Shown here in pieces: positions 46,803 to 55,191 of a stretch of 64,000 nt of DNA. Under the pieces are notes generated by a model. That model did not search any database. It was given only the letters and a program-made list of their open reading frames with translations, and was not told the DNA's origin. The stretch covers positions 62,001 through 126,000 of the forward strand of contig NZ_FNIA01000004.1 in assembly GCF_900103505.1 (NCBI RefSeq). Direction: 5' to 3'. Each line of letters begins with the position of its first letter. The stretch's first letter is position 1. The DNA comes from Haloarchaeobius iranensis (GTDB lineage Archaea > Halobacteriota > Halobacteria > Halobacteriales > Natrialbaceae). Both the position numbers and the translations under genes were made by a program.

Positions 46803-47227
46803 CTCGCCTCGCGCTGCCCCTCGACCGTGTCCCGGAGGTCCTGCACTCGCTCCCTGACGGCCGCGACGACGTCGCCCATCTCGGCCCCGCCCTCGTCGCG
46901 CTCCTCGTCGGGGTGGCCGAAGTAGTACGGCTTCGCCGGCGCCAGCTCCTCGACGAGCTTTTCGTTCACCACCGCGCCGACGACGACCGCCGGGAACAGC
47001 AGCCAGCTCGGCAAGAGCACGACGAGCAGTACGGTCAACGGGGCGTAGGCGAAGTACGCCAGCAGCGTGAACTCGGGCCGGTTGACGACGGTGTTCTCCG
47101 CGTAGGCCCAGACGCCGAACAGCACGAGAAGCAGCCCCAGGTCGAGGGACAGCCCGGTCCAGATGGAGGACTCGCCGGAGACGAGCACGTGGACGAACAC
47201 CGCCATCGCCCCGGTGAACGGGGTCAC
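46799..47227 (-). CDS. Membrane protein, probably truncated by an in-frame stop
   Basis: From the GTG at 47227 the product is 142 residues: helices MTPFTGAMAVFVHVLV, LDLGLLLVLFGVWAYAE and LLAYFAYAPLTVLLVVLLPSWLLFPAVVVGAVV, then an acidic cytoplasmic tail. In the same frame upstream lies a TAG at 47302-47300 and, beyond it, SATIPLVVAENRPW; between stop and GTG the frame reads LDVPLAQLLLLLGGIAIERTYVNR. This looks like one membrane protein whose reading is broken at the TAG. The remaining gene may still be translated from 47227, or is a remnant. Function unknown. It borders the AT-rich start of the type IV secretion locus. Confidence 0.55.
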   Translation of the reverse strand: MTPFTGAMAVFVHVLVSGESSIWTGLSLDLGLLLVLFGVWAYAENTVVNRPEFTLLAYFAYAPLTVLLVVLLPSWLLFPAVVVGAVVNEKLVEELAPAKPYYFGHPDEERDEGGAEMGDVVAAVRERVQDLRDTVEGQREAS

Positions 47228-47497
47228 ACGGTTGACGTACGTCCTCTCGATGGCGATGCCACCCAGCAGTAACAGGAGCTGTGCGAGGGGGACATCGAGC
47301 TACCAGGGACGGTTCTCGGCGACGACGAGCGGTATCGTAGCGCTGAGTAGCCCGGGTGTAACTCGTCCGTCCCTGGGCCGAACCCGATATCAAGATTTCT
47401 GCCGAGCAGAGACGTTTCAGGCCCTATGCAAATGTATTTTACAACTTTGGCTTTTGCTAAACCCTGCCGAGTAGTTAAAAGCAAATGCTGAAAGTTA

Positions 47498-47517
47498 ATT
47501 TTATATGTATTCGAATA
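47498..47517 (+). promoter_or_regulatory. Promoter and palindrome of the T4SS-like operon
   Basis: AATTTTATATG at about 47497-47507 is a TATA box in a markedly AT-rich stretch (47400-47530), and TATTCGAATA, a perfect 10-bp palindrome, follows at 47508-47517 just before the expected start of transcription near 47530. A dimeric repressor at this palindrome could silence the operon; the first gene encodes a ribbon-helix-helix-like protein that could be that repressor. Confidence 0.55.
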
Positions 47518-47574
47518 TCGAAACTAAGTGAGGATGTATCGGGAGCCAGACGACACCAACGACCGGCACTCAGC

Positions 47575-47832
47575 ATGAAGTCGACCACAGTCACCGTAGA
47601 GAAGATGGACGTCCTGTTCCTGAAGTGGAACTCCCACATCAACGCCTCCGGGCTGTACAGACAGGCGATCCGGGAGGTCATGCAGGACCACGGCATCGAA
47701 CCCCACGAGCTACGGCAGCTGGTCGACCAGGCCGAGGACGCCGGTCTCGAACTCGACGACCTCGTCGAGCAGACGGACCGACCGAGCGACCTCGAGTCGC
47801 TCGTAGAGAACGACATTCACTCCGAACAATGA
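47575..47832 (+). CDS. Small ribbon-helix-helix-like protein, first gene of T4SS-like operon
   Basis: An 85-residue protein, MKSTTVTVEKMDVLFLKWNS followed by HINASGLYRQAIREVMQDHG. A short strand followed by a helix with NASGLYRQAI is the pattern of a ribbon-helix-helix (CopG-like) DNA-binding fold. The second half is an acidic helical region (ELRQLVDQAEDAGLELDDLVEQ). The frame opens at 47485, but the ATG at 47575 fits better. Its stop overlaps the next ATG (ATGA), so it is coupled to the pilin-like gene. By analogy with small plasmid operon repressors it may control the operon through the palindrome at 47508, which is inference. Confidence 0.72.
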   Translation: MKSTTVTVEKMDVLFLKWNSHINASGLYRQAIREVMQDHGIEPHELRQLVDQAEDAGLELDDLVEQTDRPSDLESLVENDIHSEQ

Positions 47833-48266
47833 CAGACACCAACGACTCCGACGACAGCAGCAATGGATGGTTCACCGCACGAAGAGCGTTTCTGGCCCTG
47901 TTCACGCTCTCCGTGCTGAGCATGGTCGCAGTGCAGCCGGTGATGGCACAGTCAGACAGCGTCGTGTGTGAAGCGCCCAGTTCGAGCGGTGGGACCTGGA
48001 CTACGACCGGACTCGGCGACCTCGTCGAGCGGTTCTTCCAGATCACCACGCTGGTCGGCCTCATCGGCATGTTCGCCATCTGGCAGGGTGGCTCGCTCGC
48101 CGAGATCCTGACCTTGAGCCAGCGCCAGAAGCGCAACATAAAGGAGTACAAGAGCAGCTCGCTGAAGGCGGCCATCACGCTGGTCCTCATCGGGCCGATA
48201 TTCACCGTCGTCGGGAGCAGCTTCATCGGCAGCAAGATGAGCTGCCTCGACCTGACCTCCCTGTAG
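47829..48266 (+). CDS. VirB2/TrbC-like pilin candidate with Tat-like signal
   Basis: A 145-residue protein. The N-terminus has ARRAFLAL followed by a hydrophobic stretch ending VQPVMA-QS, a Tat-type signal peptide. The mature part has two membrane helices (VERFFQITTLVGLIGMFAIWQGG and LKAAITLVLIGPIFTVVGSSF) joined by a basic loop, LSQRQKRNIKEYKSSS, and two cysteines (VVCEAP, MSCLDL) that could form a disulfide. Signal, size and helix-basic loop-helix order match VirB2/TrbC-type pilins, including the small CedA1/TedC-type proteins of archaeal DNA-import pili. Sequence identity is too low to prove this by eye; the place between regulator and VirB6/VirB4 genes supports it. Confidence 0.65.
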   Translation: MTDTNDSDDSSNGWFTARRAFLALFTLSVLSMVAVQPVMAQSDSVVCEAPSSSGGTWTTTGLGDLVERFFQITTLVGLIGMFAIWQGGSLAEILTLSQRQKRNIKEYKSSSLKAAITLVLIGPIFTVVGSSFIGSKMSCLDLTSL

Positions 48267-48284
48267 TCGACGGGACCCAGAACG

Positions 48285-50279
48285 ATGAACCGGTCCCTCT
48301 TCGCGATGGCTGTCGCCGCACTCCTACTGGCGAGTTCGGTCCAGGGGGCCGGCCTGCTTGCCCCGTCTCCGGCCGACGCTGACGATGTGGCAGCGACCGC
48401 CGACGACGTACCGCCCGACCCCGAAGCACAGTACGGGCTCTCCCGGCAGACGGTCGCGCTGATGTGGTCCCACGACGTGGACGACCCCGCGGACCCCTCG
48501 GGGAGCGAGTCGTTCCTCCAGTTGGCGAACGCGACCGACGTTTCGTACAAGGAGCCGCCCGCGGCGGCCTCGGTCTGGTCCGAGAACGACCACCTCGACC
48601 TCACCCGGTCGTACGACCTGCAGGACCGGAACCGGTCGGTGGTTCCGCCCGACGCGGCCAGTGCTCGCGACTTCCAGAGCACCTTCAGCTTCAGCGACGG
48701 CACCCAGGGTGGACTGAACGACCACTGGGGCGACGGCGTCGCCTCGGCGGTCGTCCTGCGCGACGCCCATTCCACGATTTTCGGGGTCCACCCCTCGACC
48801 ATCGGCCACGTCTCGCCCGACGAGCGCCACCACTACGTCCGGCCGAACGGTAGCATCCGCTCGCTCGTCGACTACCGGGTGGTCGTCCCCGAAGGCCAGG
48901 ACCAGAGCCTCGCACCCGGGTACTCCGACGACACCGCCGTCGACATCGAGTGGGAGTTCGTCGAGAGCGAGATCGTCGACGTGACGCTGCTCCGCGACGG
49001 CGTCGAGGTCGACCCCTCGAACGACAACGGCGACTACGACGCCGACACGAACGAGGACGGCCACCTCACCGTCTACGAGTACCAGGAGTTCTACGGCCGC
49101 GACACGTCTCTGGTCGTCCGCGCGACGATCAACGTCACGCTGGAGCGGTCGGTCACGACCCGGCAGCGGGACTGTACGTACTACACCCCGAACAACTCGA
49201 CCAACTTCTGGGACTGCGACATCGACACGACGTCGCGGTCGGAGGCGGTGACTATCAGTCATCGGCCGGAGTCCGACCCGATGGCCGTCCGTATCTACAA
49301 CCTGAAGGCGTACCCGTACTACGCGGAGTACCCCGGTCGGGACAGCGGCGTCGTCGTCTTCCAGTCCCGTCCGTGGCAGGGGCTCAGCTTCGACGGGACG
49401 CCGGTCGAAGTGACCGGCAACTGGCGGTTCTACACCGGCAGGGACACCGACTGGGACACGGTACAGGTCCGGTCACGCACGGGAAGCGACACGCGGACGT
49501 CGGTGGCTCTGCCCTCGTACGTCCACGCGTTCCCGTCGGCGACCGGGGCGACGCTCGAGCCGAGCGGCAACCAGTCCGAGATACTCGACGTCTGGGGGTC
49601 GACGTTCGACTCCCCGGCCTCGAACGTCGCGAGCACCAACGTCAACGTGGACATCGCCCAGGACAGCTACGAACCGTCCTACGGCGTGGCCATCCGTGCG
49701 GACGACATCTCGCGCGACAGGCTCCGCGTCCACGGCATCGTCCGCGGCGAGGAGGCCTACCTGGTCAACCTCTCGAACGTGGACGCCTCCGTGCTCGGCG
49801 ACGACGTGGACATCGTCCGCGACGTGAACCGGAGCAACGTCACGGTCGAGGTCGTCCCCGGCCGCTCGAACGACTCCCACACGACACTACATATCGAACT
49901 CATGGACAACCAGACGGGTGACCCGATCGACCTCCGCGAACAGGCACCGGACCCGCTGCGTGGCCCCAGCGTGCAGAACCGCTCGGGCTACCTGGCGGTG
50001 AACGGCGAACGCGTCCGTATGGACGAACCCGGCGTCGCGAACGTGACGCTGAACCGGACCGGTCGGTTCAACGTCCGCTACGAGCCCGGGTCCTGGCTCC
50101 GTGCCGACCCGGCCTACACCGGCGACTCGGCGGTGGTGAAACACCGCTCGATCGACACGCTCGGTGAGCTGGTCGACTACGTGACCCAGGTCCTGCTGTA
50201 CGGCCTGCCGCTCCTGCTGGTGCTGTTCGTGGCGAAGAACGTGTTGCGCAAGTTCGGCCGGACACGGGGGCGCCGATGA
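48285..50279 (+). CDS. Large surface protein with EF-hand and C-terminal membrane anchor
   Basis: A 664-residue protein. MNRSLFAMAVAALLLASSVQGAG is a signal peptide; the C-terminal LVDYVTQVLLYGLPLLLVLFVAKNVLRKFGR is a membrane helix with a basic tail, so about 610 residues face outside. At least a dozen N-glycosylation sequons (NRS, NVT, NNS, NQT and others) are scattered through it. Residues 254-265, DTNEDGHLTVYE, match a canonical EF-hand calcium loop (D-x-N-x-D-G-x-L-x-x-x-E). The rest is beta-rich with no known domain. Coupled to the VirB6-like gene by an ATGA overlap, it is probably the exported, surface-exposed part of the apparatus, replacing the bacterial outer-membrane components that archaea lack. 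Confidence 0.82.
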   Translation: MNRSLFAMAVAALLLASSVQGAGLLAPSPADADDVAATADDVPPDPEAQYGLSRQTVALMWSHDVDDPADPSGSESFLQLANATDVSYKEPPAAASVWSENDHLDLTRSYDLQDRNRSVVPPDAASARDFQSTFSFSDGTQGGLNDHWGDGVASAVVLRDAHSTIFGVHPSTIGHVSPDERHHYVRPNGSIRSLVDYRVVVPEGQDQSLAPGYSDDTAVDIEWEFVESEIVDVTLLRDGVEVDPSNDNGDYDADTNEDGHLTVYEYQEFYGRDTSLVVRATINVTLERSVTTRQRDCTYYTPNNSTNFWDCDIDTTSRSEAVTISHRPESDPMAVRIYNLKAYPYYAEYPGRDSGVVVFQSRPWQGLSFDGTPVEVTGNWRFYTGRDTDWDTVQVRSRTGSDTRTSVALPSYVHAFPSATGATLEPSGNQSEILDVWGSTFDSPASNVASTNVNVDIAQDSYEPSYGVAIRADDISRDRLRVHGIVRGEEAYLVNLSNVDASVLGDDVDIVRDVNRSNVTVEVVPGRSNDSHTTLHIELMDNQTGDPIDLREQAPDPLRGPSVQNRSGYLAVNGERVRMDEPGVANVTLNRTGRFNVRYEPGSWLRADPAYTGDSAVVKHRSIDTLGELVDYVTQVLLYGLPLLLVLFVAKNVLRKFGRTRGRR

Positions 50280-51463
50280 GCCGGCTCCCGGCCGGTCCGA
50301 CATCGGTGTTCGACCGACTCCTGGTCCTCCAGGACCTCAGCGACTACGGCCTCCAGTGGTTCCGCGACATCGTCGCGTGGCTCATCAACTGGCTGCGCAT
50401 CGCGACCATCCAGGCGTTCGACGATTTCAGCGCCGTGAGCGGGAGCCTCCACCAGGGCGGTGGGAACCCGTCGCTGCTCGGCACACCAGTTCCGAGCACC
50501 GCGTACAACCCGGGCGTGATATTCCAGGACCCGGGCGGGTCGAACCAGATCTTCGGCCGGATATACGACGCGACGACCCTCGGCGGGAGTTCGCCGGAGA
50601 TGCTCGTCTTCGGTATCGTCCTGCTGGTCGTCTGTGTGCAGGGCCACACGGTGGCGAAGGTGTTCAACTACGGGAACACGAAGCTCGCCCGCCGGACGCG
50701 GAAGTCGGCGTGGGTCGGCTTCTTCGCCATCGTGACGTGGTACTGGCTCGGTGTGCTGGTGCTCTACCTCGCGCAGGGGTTCACAACGGTGCTCATCCCA
50801 GACCTCACGGTCAACGGCGGGTCGTACAACACGATACTCGACTACATGGCCGAGTACGTGAACGTGGTCATCAACTCGAACGACATCCAGCAGCCCGGTA
50901 CGGGGTCGGTCGGCGGCGCGACGGGCGTGAACGTACTCAGGAATCCCGTCTTCCTGCTGCCGCTGTACGCCGTCGGCGCGCTGGCGGCCTTCGCGGTGCG
51001 GACCATCTTCATGCTCCGCTGGCTGGTGCTGTACGTCTACCTGTACGCGATGCCCATCGGCATCGCCCTGCTGTTCGGGAACGTGCCGTACGTCTCGACC
51101 GTCGCCAAGCGGTTCGTGAAGCACTTCTTCACCTGGGTGCTCCTGCCCCTGCCCGCCGGTGCGCTGTTGATGGTGTACGACGTCCTGTTCAACGACCTCC
51201 AGCTGCTCGGACAGGTGTCCGGGTCGCCGTCGACCGTCCAGTTCCTCGTCGGCATCACCTTCCCGGTGCTCCTGTTGTGGGTCACCTGGAAGACCTTCGC
51301 GTACGCGGAGCCCATCCAGCAACGGGTCGAGGCCGGCGCGGTCGAGGTCGCCTCCCACGTCAGCGCGGAGGTGACCGGCACCGGTGCGACACAGCGGGTT
51401 ATCGAGCGCAACGTGGAGACCGAGTCGTATCGACGAACGAACGACGACGCGAGTGGTGACTGA
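50276..51463 (+). CDS. VirB6/CedA-like polytopic membrane protein
   Basis: A 395-residue protein with about six to seven membrane helices: MLVFGIVLLVVCVQGHTVAK, WVGFFAIVTWYWLGVLVLYLA, NPVFLLPLYAVGALAAFAVR, LVLYVYLYAMPIGIALLFG, FTWVLLPLPAGALLMVYDVL and VQFLVGITFPVLLLWVTWKTF. The N-terminal amphipathic WFRDIVAWLINWLRIATIQAF and a C-terminal cytoplasmic tail fit VirB6 or the CedA protein of archaeal DNA import. It should form the inner-membrane channel. Overlaps the surface-protein gene at ATGA and lies 2 bases before the next gene, which encodes a VirB4-like N-terminal domain. Identity is inferred from topology and neighbours rather than a motif. Confidence 0.75.
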   Translation: MSRLPAGPTSVFDRLLVLQDLSDYGLQWFRDIVAWLINWLRIATIQAFDDFSAVSGSLHQGGGNPSLLGTPVPSTAYNPGVIFQDPGGSNQIFGRIYDATTLGGSSPEMLVFGIVLLVVCVQGHTVAKVFNYGNTKLARRTRKSAWVGFFAIVTWYWLGVLVLYLAQGFTTVLIPDLTVNGGSYNTILDYMAEYVNVVINSNDIQQPGTGSVGGATGVNVLRNPVFLLPLYAVGALAAFAVRTIFMLRWLVLYVYLYAMPIGIALLFGNVPYVSTVAKRFVKHFFTWVLLPLPAGALLMVYDVLFNDLQLLGQVSGSPSTVQFLVGITFPVLLLWVTWKTFAYAEPIQQRVEAGAVEVASHVSAEVTGTGATQRVIERNVETESYRRTNDDASGD

Positions 51464-51465
51464 AG

Positions 51466-52584
51466 ATGTCGACCGAAGACAAATCCAACCGACGGATCAT
51501 GGATCAGTTCGGCGAGGAGAGCCGCATCCCCTACCTCAACATCTCCGAGGGCGACGTGGGCGTGGTGGTGGTCGTCCCCATCCTCGCGATGCTCGTCGTC
51601 GCGATGACGGTAGACGCGTTCATCCTGCCGACGCTGGTCCTGAGCTTCCTCCTGATGCTCGGCGTGGTGTACGTCACGCCGTCACACCTGACGGCCCCGG
51701 CGTATCTGGGCGCCGTCTACCGACATCTGAAGCGGCCGAACTGGACCTACAGCGTCCCGTACTACGAAACGATGACAGAGACATCGACGGACACGACAGC
51801 GAACGAGGGCGGTCTGTTGAACTACACCCCGTTCAAACCGGACGAACGGACGCAGGACCTGACGAACATCGAGCGAGCCTGGCCGGGTGCTGGTGCGATA
51901 CAGCGTCGGGACGGCGTCATGGAGGCGTACGTGCAGGTCGAGCCCGGCAACATGGACTTCGCGATGGCGGACGACTGGGCGGCCATCCAGGAGGCATGTT
52001 CCGAGTTCGCGAACAAGGAGCTCGACTTCCAGCTCAAGTTCCACGCGACGACGAGCACCTACCCCGTCGAGAAGCTGGTCGAACGGCTCAACCAGCGGAT
52101 GCTCGACGACGACGTCCAGAACAACCCCATCTTCGCGGAGCTGCTCGACGAGTACCGCGAGCGCCGGCCCAGCCAGATGCGGGCACGCGGGGCACAGGAA
52201 CTCCAGTTCTACATCGGGGTCCGGGTCGACGAGTTCGAGATCAAGAACCGCTACGAGCACGAGCCGACACCGCTGGAGAAGCTCTCGAACATCCCCCTGT
52301 TGGGCATCCTGTTCTCGCCGTTCGTGGGGCGCCATCAGGACCGCACGGAGGCGGAACGCCACATGGCGATGTTCGACCGGCTGGACGACCGGCTCGCGAC
52401 CATCGAGGGTGAGCTGGTCCAGAACATCAACGGCTGGGACTCCCGCCGACTGAGCACCGTCGAGCTGTTCGGTCTCTGCCTCGACTTCTGGAACGGCGAG
52501 GAGCACGACTTCGGGACGGCCTCGGAGTCACTGACGGCCAGCCCGGCCATCGGACGGACGGAACGGGGTGAGGTGGATGACTGA
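51466..52584 (+). CDS. VirB3-like plus VirB4 N-domain protein, no ATPase domain
   Basis: A 372-residue protein. Residues about 28-70 hold two adjacent membrane helices (VGVVVVVPILAMLVVAMTVDA and LVLSFLLMLGVVYVTPSH), like VirB3/TrbD/PrgI. The soluble remainder (LTNIERAWPGAGAIQRRDGVMEAYVQVEPGNMDF; TSTYPVEKLVERLNQRM; ELQFYIGVRVDEFEIKN) resembles the N-terminal docking domain of VirB4/TraC ATPases, but no P-loop follows. VirB3-VirB4 fusions are known, so here the fusion seems split from the ATPase, which is encoded by the next gene with its own N-terminal domain. Its stop overlaps the next ATG by 8 bases. Confidence 0.72.
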   Translation: MSTEDKSNRRIMDQFGEESRIPYLNISEGDVGVVVVVPILAMLVVAMTVDAFILPTLVLSFLLMLGVVYVTPSHLTAPAYLGAVYRHLKRPNWTYSVPYYETMTETSTDTTANEGGLLNYTPFKPDERTQDLTNIERAWPGAGAIQRRDGVMEAYVQVEPGNMDFAMADDWAAIQEACSEFANKELDFQLKFHATTSTYPVEKLVERLNQRMLDDDVQNNPIFAELLDEYRERRPSQMRARGAQELQFYIGVRVDEFEIKNRYEHEPTPLEKLSNIPLLGILFSPFVGRHQDRTEAERHMAMFDRLDDRLATIEGELVQNINGWDSRRLSTVELFGLCLDFWNGEEHDFGTASESLTASPAIGRTERGEVDD

Positions 52585-54955
52585 GTTCGTCGCGGCGGGC
52601 GGGGCACTGCTGCTCGCCGGGAGCACACTCGCCCTGGGGCTGTTCGGGAACTCGCAGGAGGCCGAGGAGCCGCCCGAAGCGGCGGACGAGACGGCGGCTG
52701 AGCGGTCCGGTTCTGAGACGGTCGACGACGAACTCGGGGACGAAGAGCCGCCGGCGGACGATGACCGCGAGGACGACGCCCCGGAGGCGGTCCCCGAGGA
52801 TGCGGAGTGGTCGGTCGACGGCGACGACGACGCGCTCGACGCGGACGGGCTCGACACCGAGGAGCTCGCCGGCGAGACCGAGGCGGACGGCGGGGGGCTG
52901 CTCTCGAAGCTCAACCCGCTGCACTGGTTCGGCGACGACGAACCCGAGGTCGAGATGCACGAACTGATGGACGAGGAGATGGAGGCAGCGGCCGTCGAGG
53001 GATGGGCCGCCATCGACGAGGTCCACGACATGCAGGCCGACGCGGTCGCCCCCGCGGCCATCGAGTGGGAGACGCGTGCGGCCCGCGTGGGCGAGCAGTG
53101 GACGACGACGCTGTACATCTCGGACTACCCTGACTACCCCTCCGACGGCTACCTCTCGAAGGTGTTCCAGACGACGGACGTGGAGTTCGACCTCACCGTC
53201 CACCTCCGGCCGAAGAACCAGGAGGCGGCCCGCGACGAGCTGCGGAACGTGGCCGACGAGCTACAGGTCGACGCCGACCTCGAGGAGAGCGTCCGCGGCA
53301 ACTACCTGCAGGAGCGCGCGAACGAGGCCGCATCGACGTACAAGGCGGTCGAGAGCGGCACCCGCGTCTTCGACCAGGGGATGTACCTGACGGTCCGCGC
53401 GGAGAACCGCGAGGAGCTCGAGGAGGCCACCAGGAAGATGCGGTCGCGGCTCCGCGACGACCCCGCGAACCTCACGCCGAAGACCGCCATCTGCAAGCAG
53501 GACCTCGCGCTCCAGTCAGCCGCCCCGGTCGGCTACAACGAGTTCGGCCGCGAGTCCATCGCGCTCGGCGGCGCGGTCGGTGCGATGTTCGCTTCGATGA
53601 ACGAGGCGTCGATCCTCGAGGAGGGCGGTGTCGAGTTCGGACTCCACAAGGACACCGACAGCCCGGTGGTCGTGGACCCCTTCCAGCGGGACAACGGCTA
53701 CTCGATGTTCACCGTCGGCGACGTGGGCTCCGGGAAGTCGTTCGGGGCGAAGCAGAACTTCGTCCGGTCCATCGAGCAGAGCGAGGACCGGATGGGTATC
53801 ATCCTGGAGCCGCTCGGCAACTGGTCGGGTGTCGCCGAGGCGCTGGGCGCACAGCGGATCACGGTCGGTGGCACCCTCGGGCTGAACCCGCTCGAGATCA
53901 AGCCCACGCCCGAGCACGTCCGGGAGACGATGGGGCAGGACGCGAGCCCGTTCAAGGAGAAGAAGGACGACGCGATGAGCTTCCTCGTGAACTACTTCGA
54001 GCTCCGGAACGTGGAACTCGGCGACCGACGGACCACGCTGGAAGCCGCGCTCGACCACGCCTACGAACGGAACGGCATCACCGATGACGTCTCCACGCAC
54101 GGCCGTGACAGTCCGACCATCCGCACGGTCATGGATGTCCTCGAGGACATGGTGAACGATCCCGAGGAGTACGTCGTCAGGACGCCCGAGGAGACAGAGA
54201 AGATCACGAACGACGCGAAGTGGCTCATCGACCAGCTCCGGCCGTTCGAGGAGGGTGGCCGCTACGCGAACCTGGGCAAGCCGACGGAGTTCGACTTCCG
54301 TGACCAGAAGGTCGTCTACCTCGACCTCGCCCAGCAGGAGGGGAGCGTCGGCGGCGCGACGAGCCTGCTGATGCAGCTGCTCATCTCGCTGGTGTACGAG
54401 CGCGCCAAGGAGACGGAGAAGGAGGTCGTGTTCTCCATCGACGAGGCGCGGTACATCATGCAGGACGCGGCGAACCTGGAGTACCTGGAGACCGTGTTCC
54501 GCCACCACCGCCACCACGACCTCTCTATCAGGCTCATCACCCAGACCGTCGACGAGTTCTTCCAGCACCACGAGAGCGAGGCCATCCTGGACCAGATCGC
54601 CATCAAGCAGTTCCACCGGCTCGACGGGATGGACGAGAAGTGGGCCGACGAGTTCGAGCTGAACCACGCCCAGATGCGGTTCGTCCAGAACGCCGTCCCC
54701 GGCAACGAGGAGACCGGGTTCTCGGAGGCGCTGCTGGGTGTCGACGGCGAGTGGCGTGGCATCGAGATCCACGCGATGCCGAAGGAGACGGCGGTCATCG
54801 ACTTCGAACCCGCGAACGAGGACCGCGGGTCCCTCCCCGGAGCCGGCGCGTCCGCGGCGGAGCGCGAGGCCGAGGCGGTGGAGGAGAAGCTGTCCGAGCG
54901 CGTCGATGAGCGGTCGGGGTCCGCGTTCGAGTTCGGCGGGACGGCCCCGGAGTAG
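52577..54955 (+). CDS. VirB4/TraC-like conjugation ATPase
   Basis: A 792-residue protein. It starts with a membrane helix (FVAAGGALLLAGSTLALGLFG), then an acidic linker of about 90 residues, a VirB4 N-domain (TRAARVGEQWTTTLYISDYP; LTVHLRPKNQEAARDELR; LTVRAENREELEEATRKM), and a P-loop ATPase. Walker A is GDVGSGKS at 381-388, Walker B VVFSIDEA at 617-624, and RHHRHHDLSIRLITQTVDEF at about 642-661 follows as the sensor/Gln motif region. Such ATPases power pilus assembly and DNA transfer. I chose the ATG at 52577 rather than GTG 52568; both overlap the previous gene. It is the last gene of the tight operon. Confidence 0.92.
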   Translation: MTEFVAAGGALLLAGSTLALGLFGNSQEAEEPPEAADETAAERSGSETVDDELGDEEPPADDDREDDAPEAVPEDAEWSVDGDDDALDADGLDTEELAGETEADGGGLLSKLNPLHWFGDDEPEVEMHELMDEEMEAAAVEGWAAIDEVHDMQADAVAPAAIEWETRAARVGEQWTTTLYISDYPDYPSDGYLSKVFQTTDVEFDLTVHLRPKNQEAARDELRNVADELQVDADLEESVRGNYLQERANEAASTYKAVESGTRVFDQGMYLTVRAENREELEEATRKMRSRLRDDPANLTPKTAICKQDLALQSAAPVGYNEFGRESIALGGAVGAMFASMNEASILEEGGVEFGLHKDTDSPVVVDPFQRDNGYSMFTVGDVGSGKSFGAKQNFVRSIEQSEDRMGIILEPLGNWSGVAEALGAQRITVGGTLGLNPLEIKPTPEHVRETMGQDASPFKEKKDDAMSFLVNYFELRNVELGDRRTTLEAALDHAYERNGITDDVSTHGRDSPTIRTVMDVLEDMVNDPEEYVVRTPEETEKITNDAKWLIDQLRPFEEGGRYANLGKPTEFDFRDQKVVYLDLAQQEGSVGGATSLLMQLLISLVYERAKETEKEVVFSIDEARYIMQDAANLEYLETVFRHHRHHDLSIRLITQTVDEFFQHHESEAILDQIAIKQFHRLDGMDEKWADEFELNHAQMRFVQNAVPGNEETGFSEALLGVDGEWRGIEIHAMPKETAVIDFEPANEDRGSLPGAGASAAEREAEAVEEKLSERVDERSGSAFEFGGTAPE

Positions 54956-55191
54956 AAGCCCGTTTCTGTCACGCCGAGTTGCAGTCGCTCCGTCACGAAC
55001 AGTCGTTCGACTGCCGGTCCGCCGGTCGCCGAGCGTCACTGGAGCGATGCCGCCAGCGTGACAGGTCGAACTGTCTGACCGAGACCCTCGATAACCACCG
55101 GTTTGGGCCAGTACCGACGCCATAACCGGGTTACCTGTGTGAATAGATAACAGTATACTTTATAACCCCTGAGTCGTAACGGCAGGACAAC

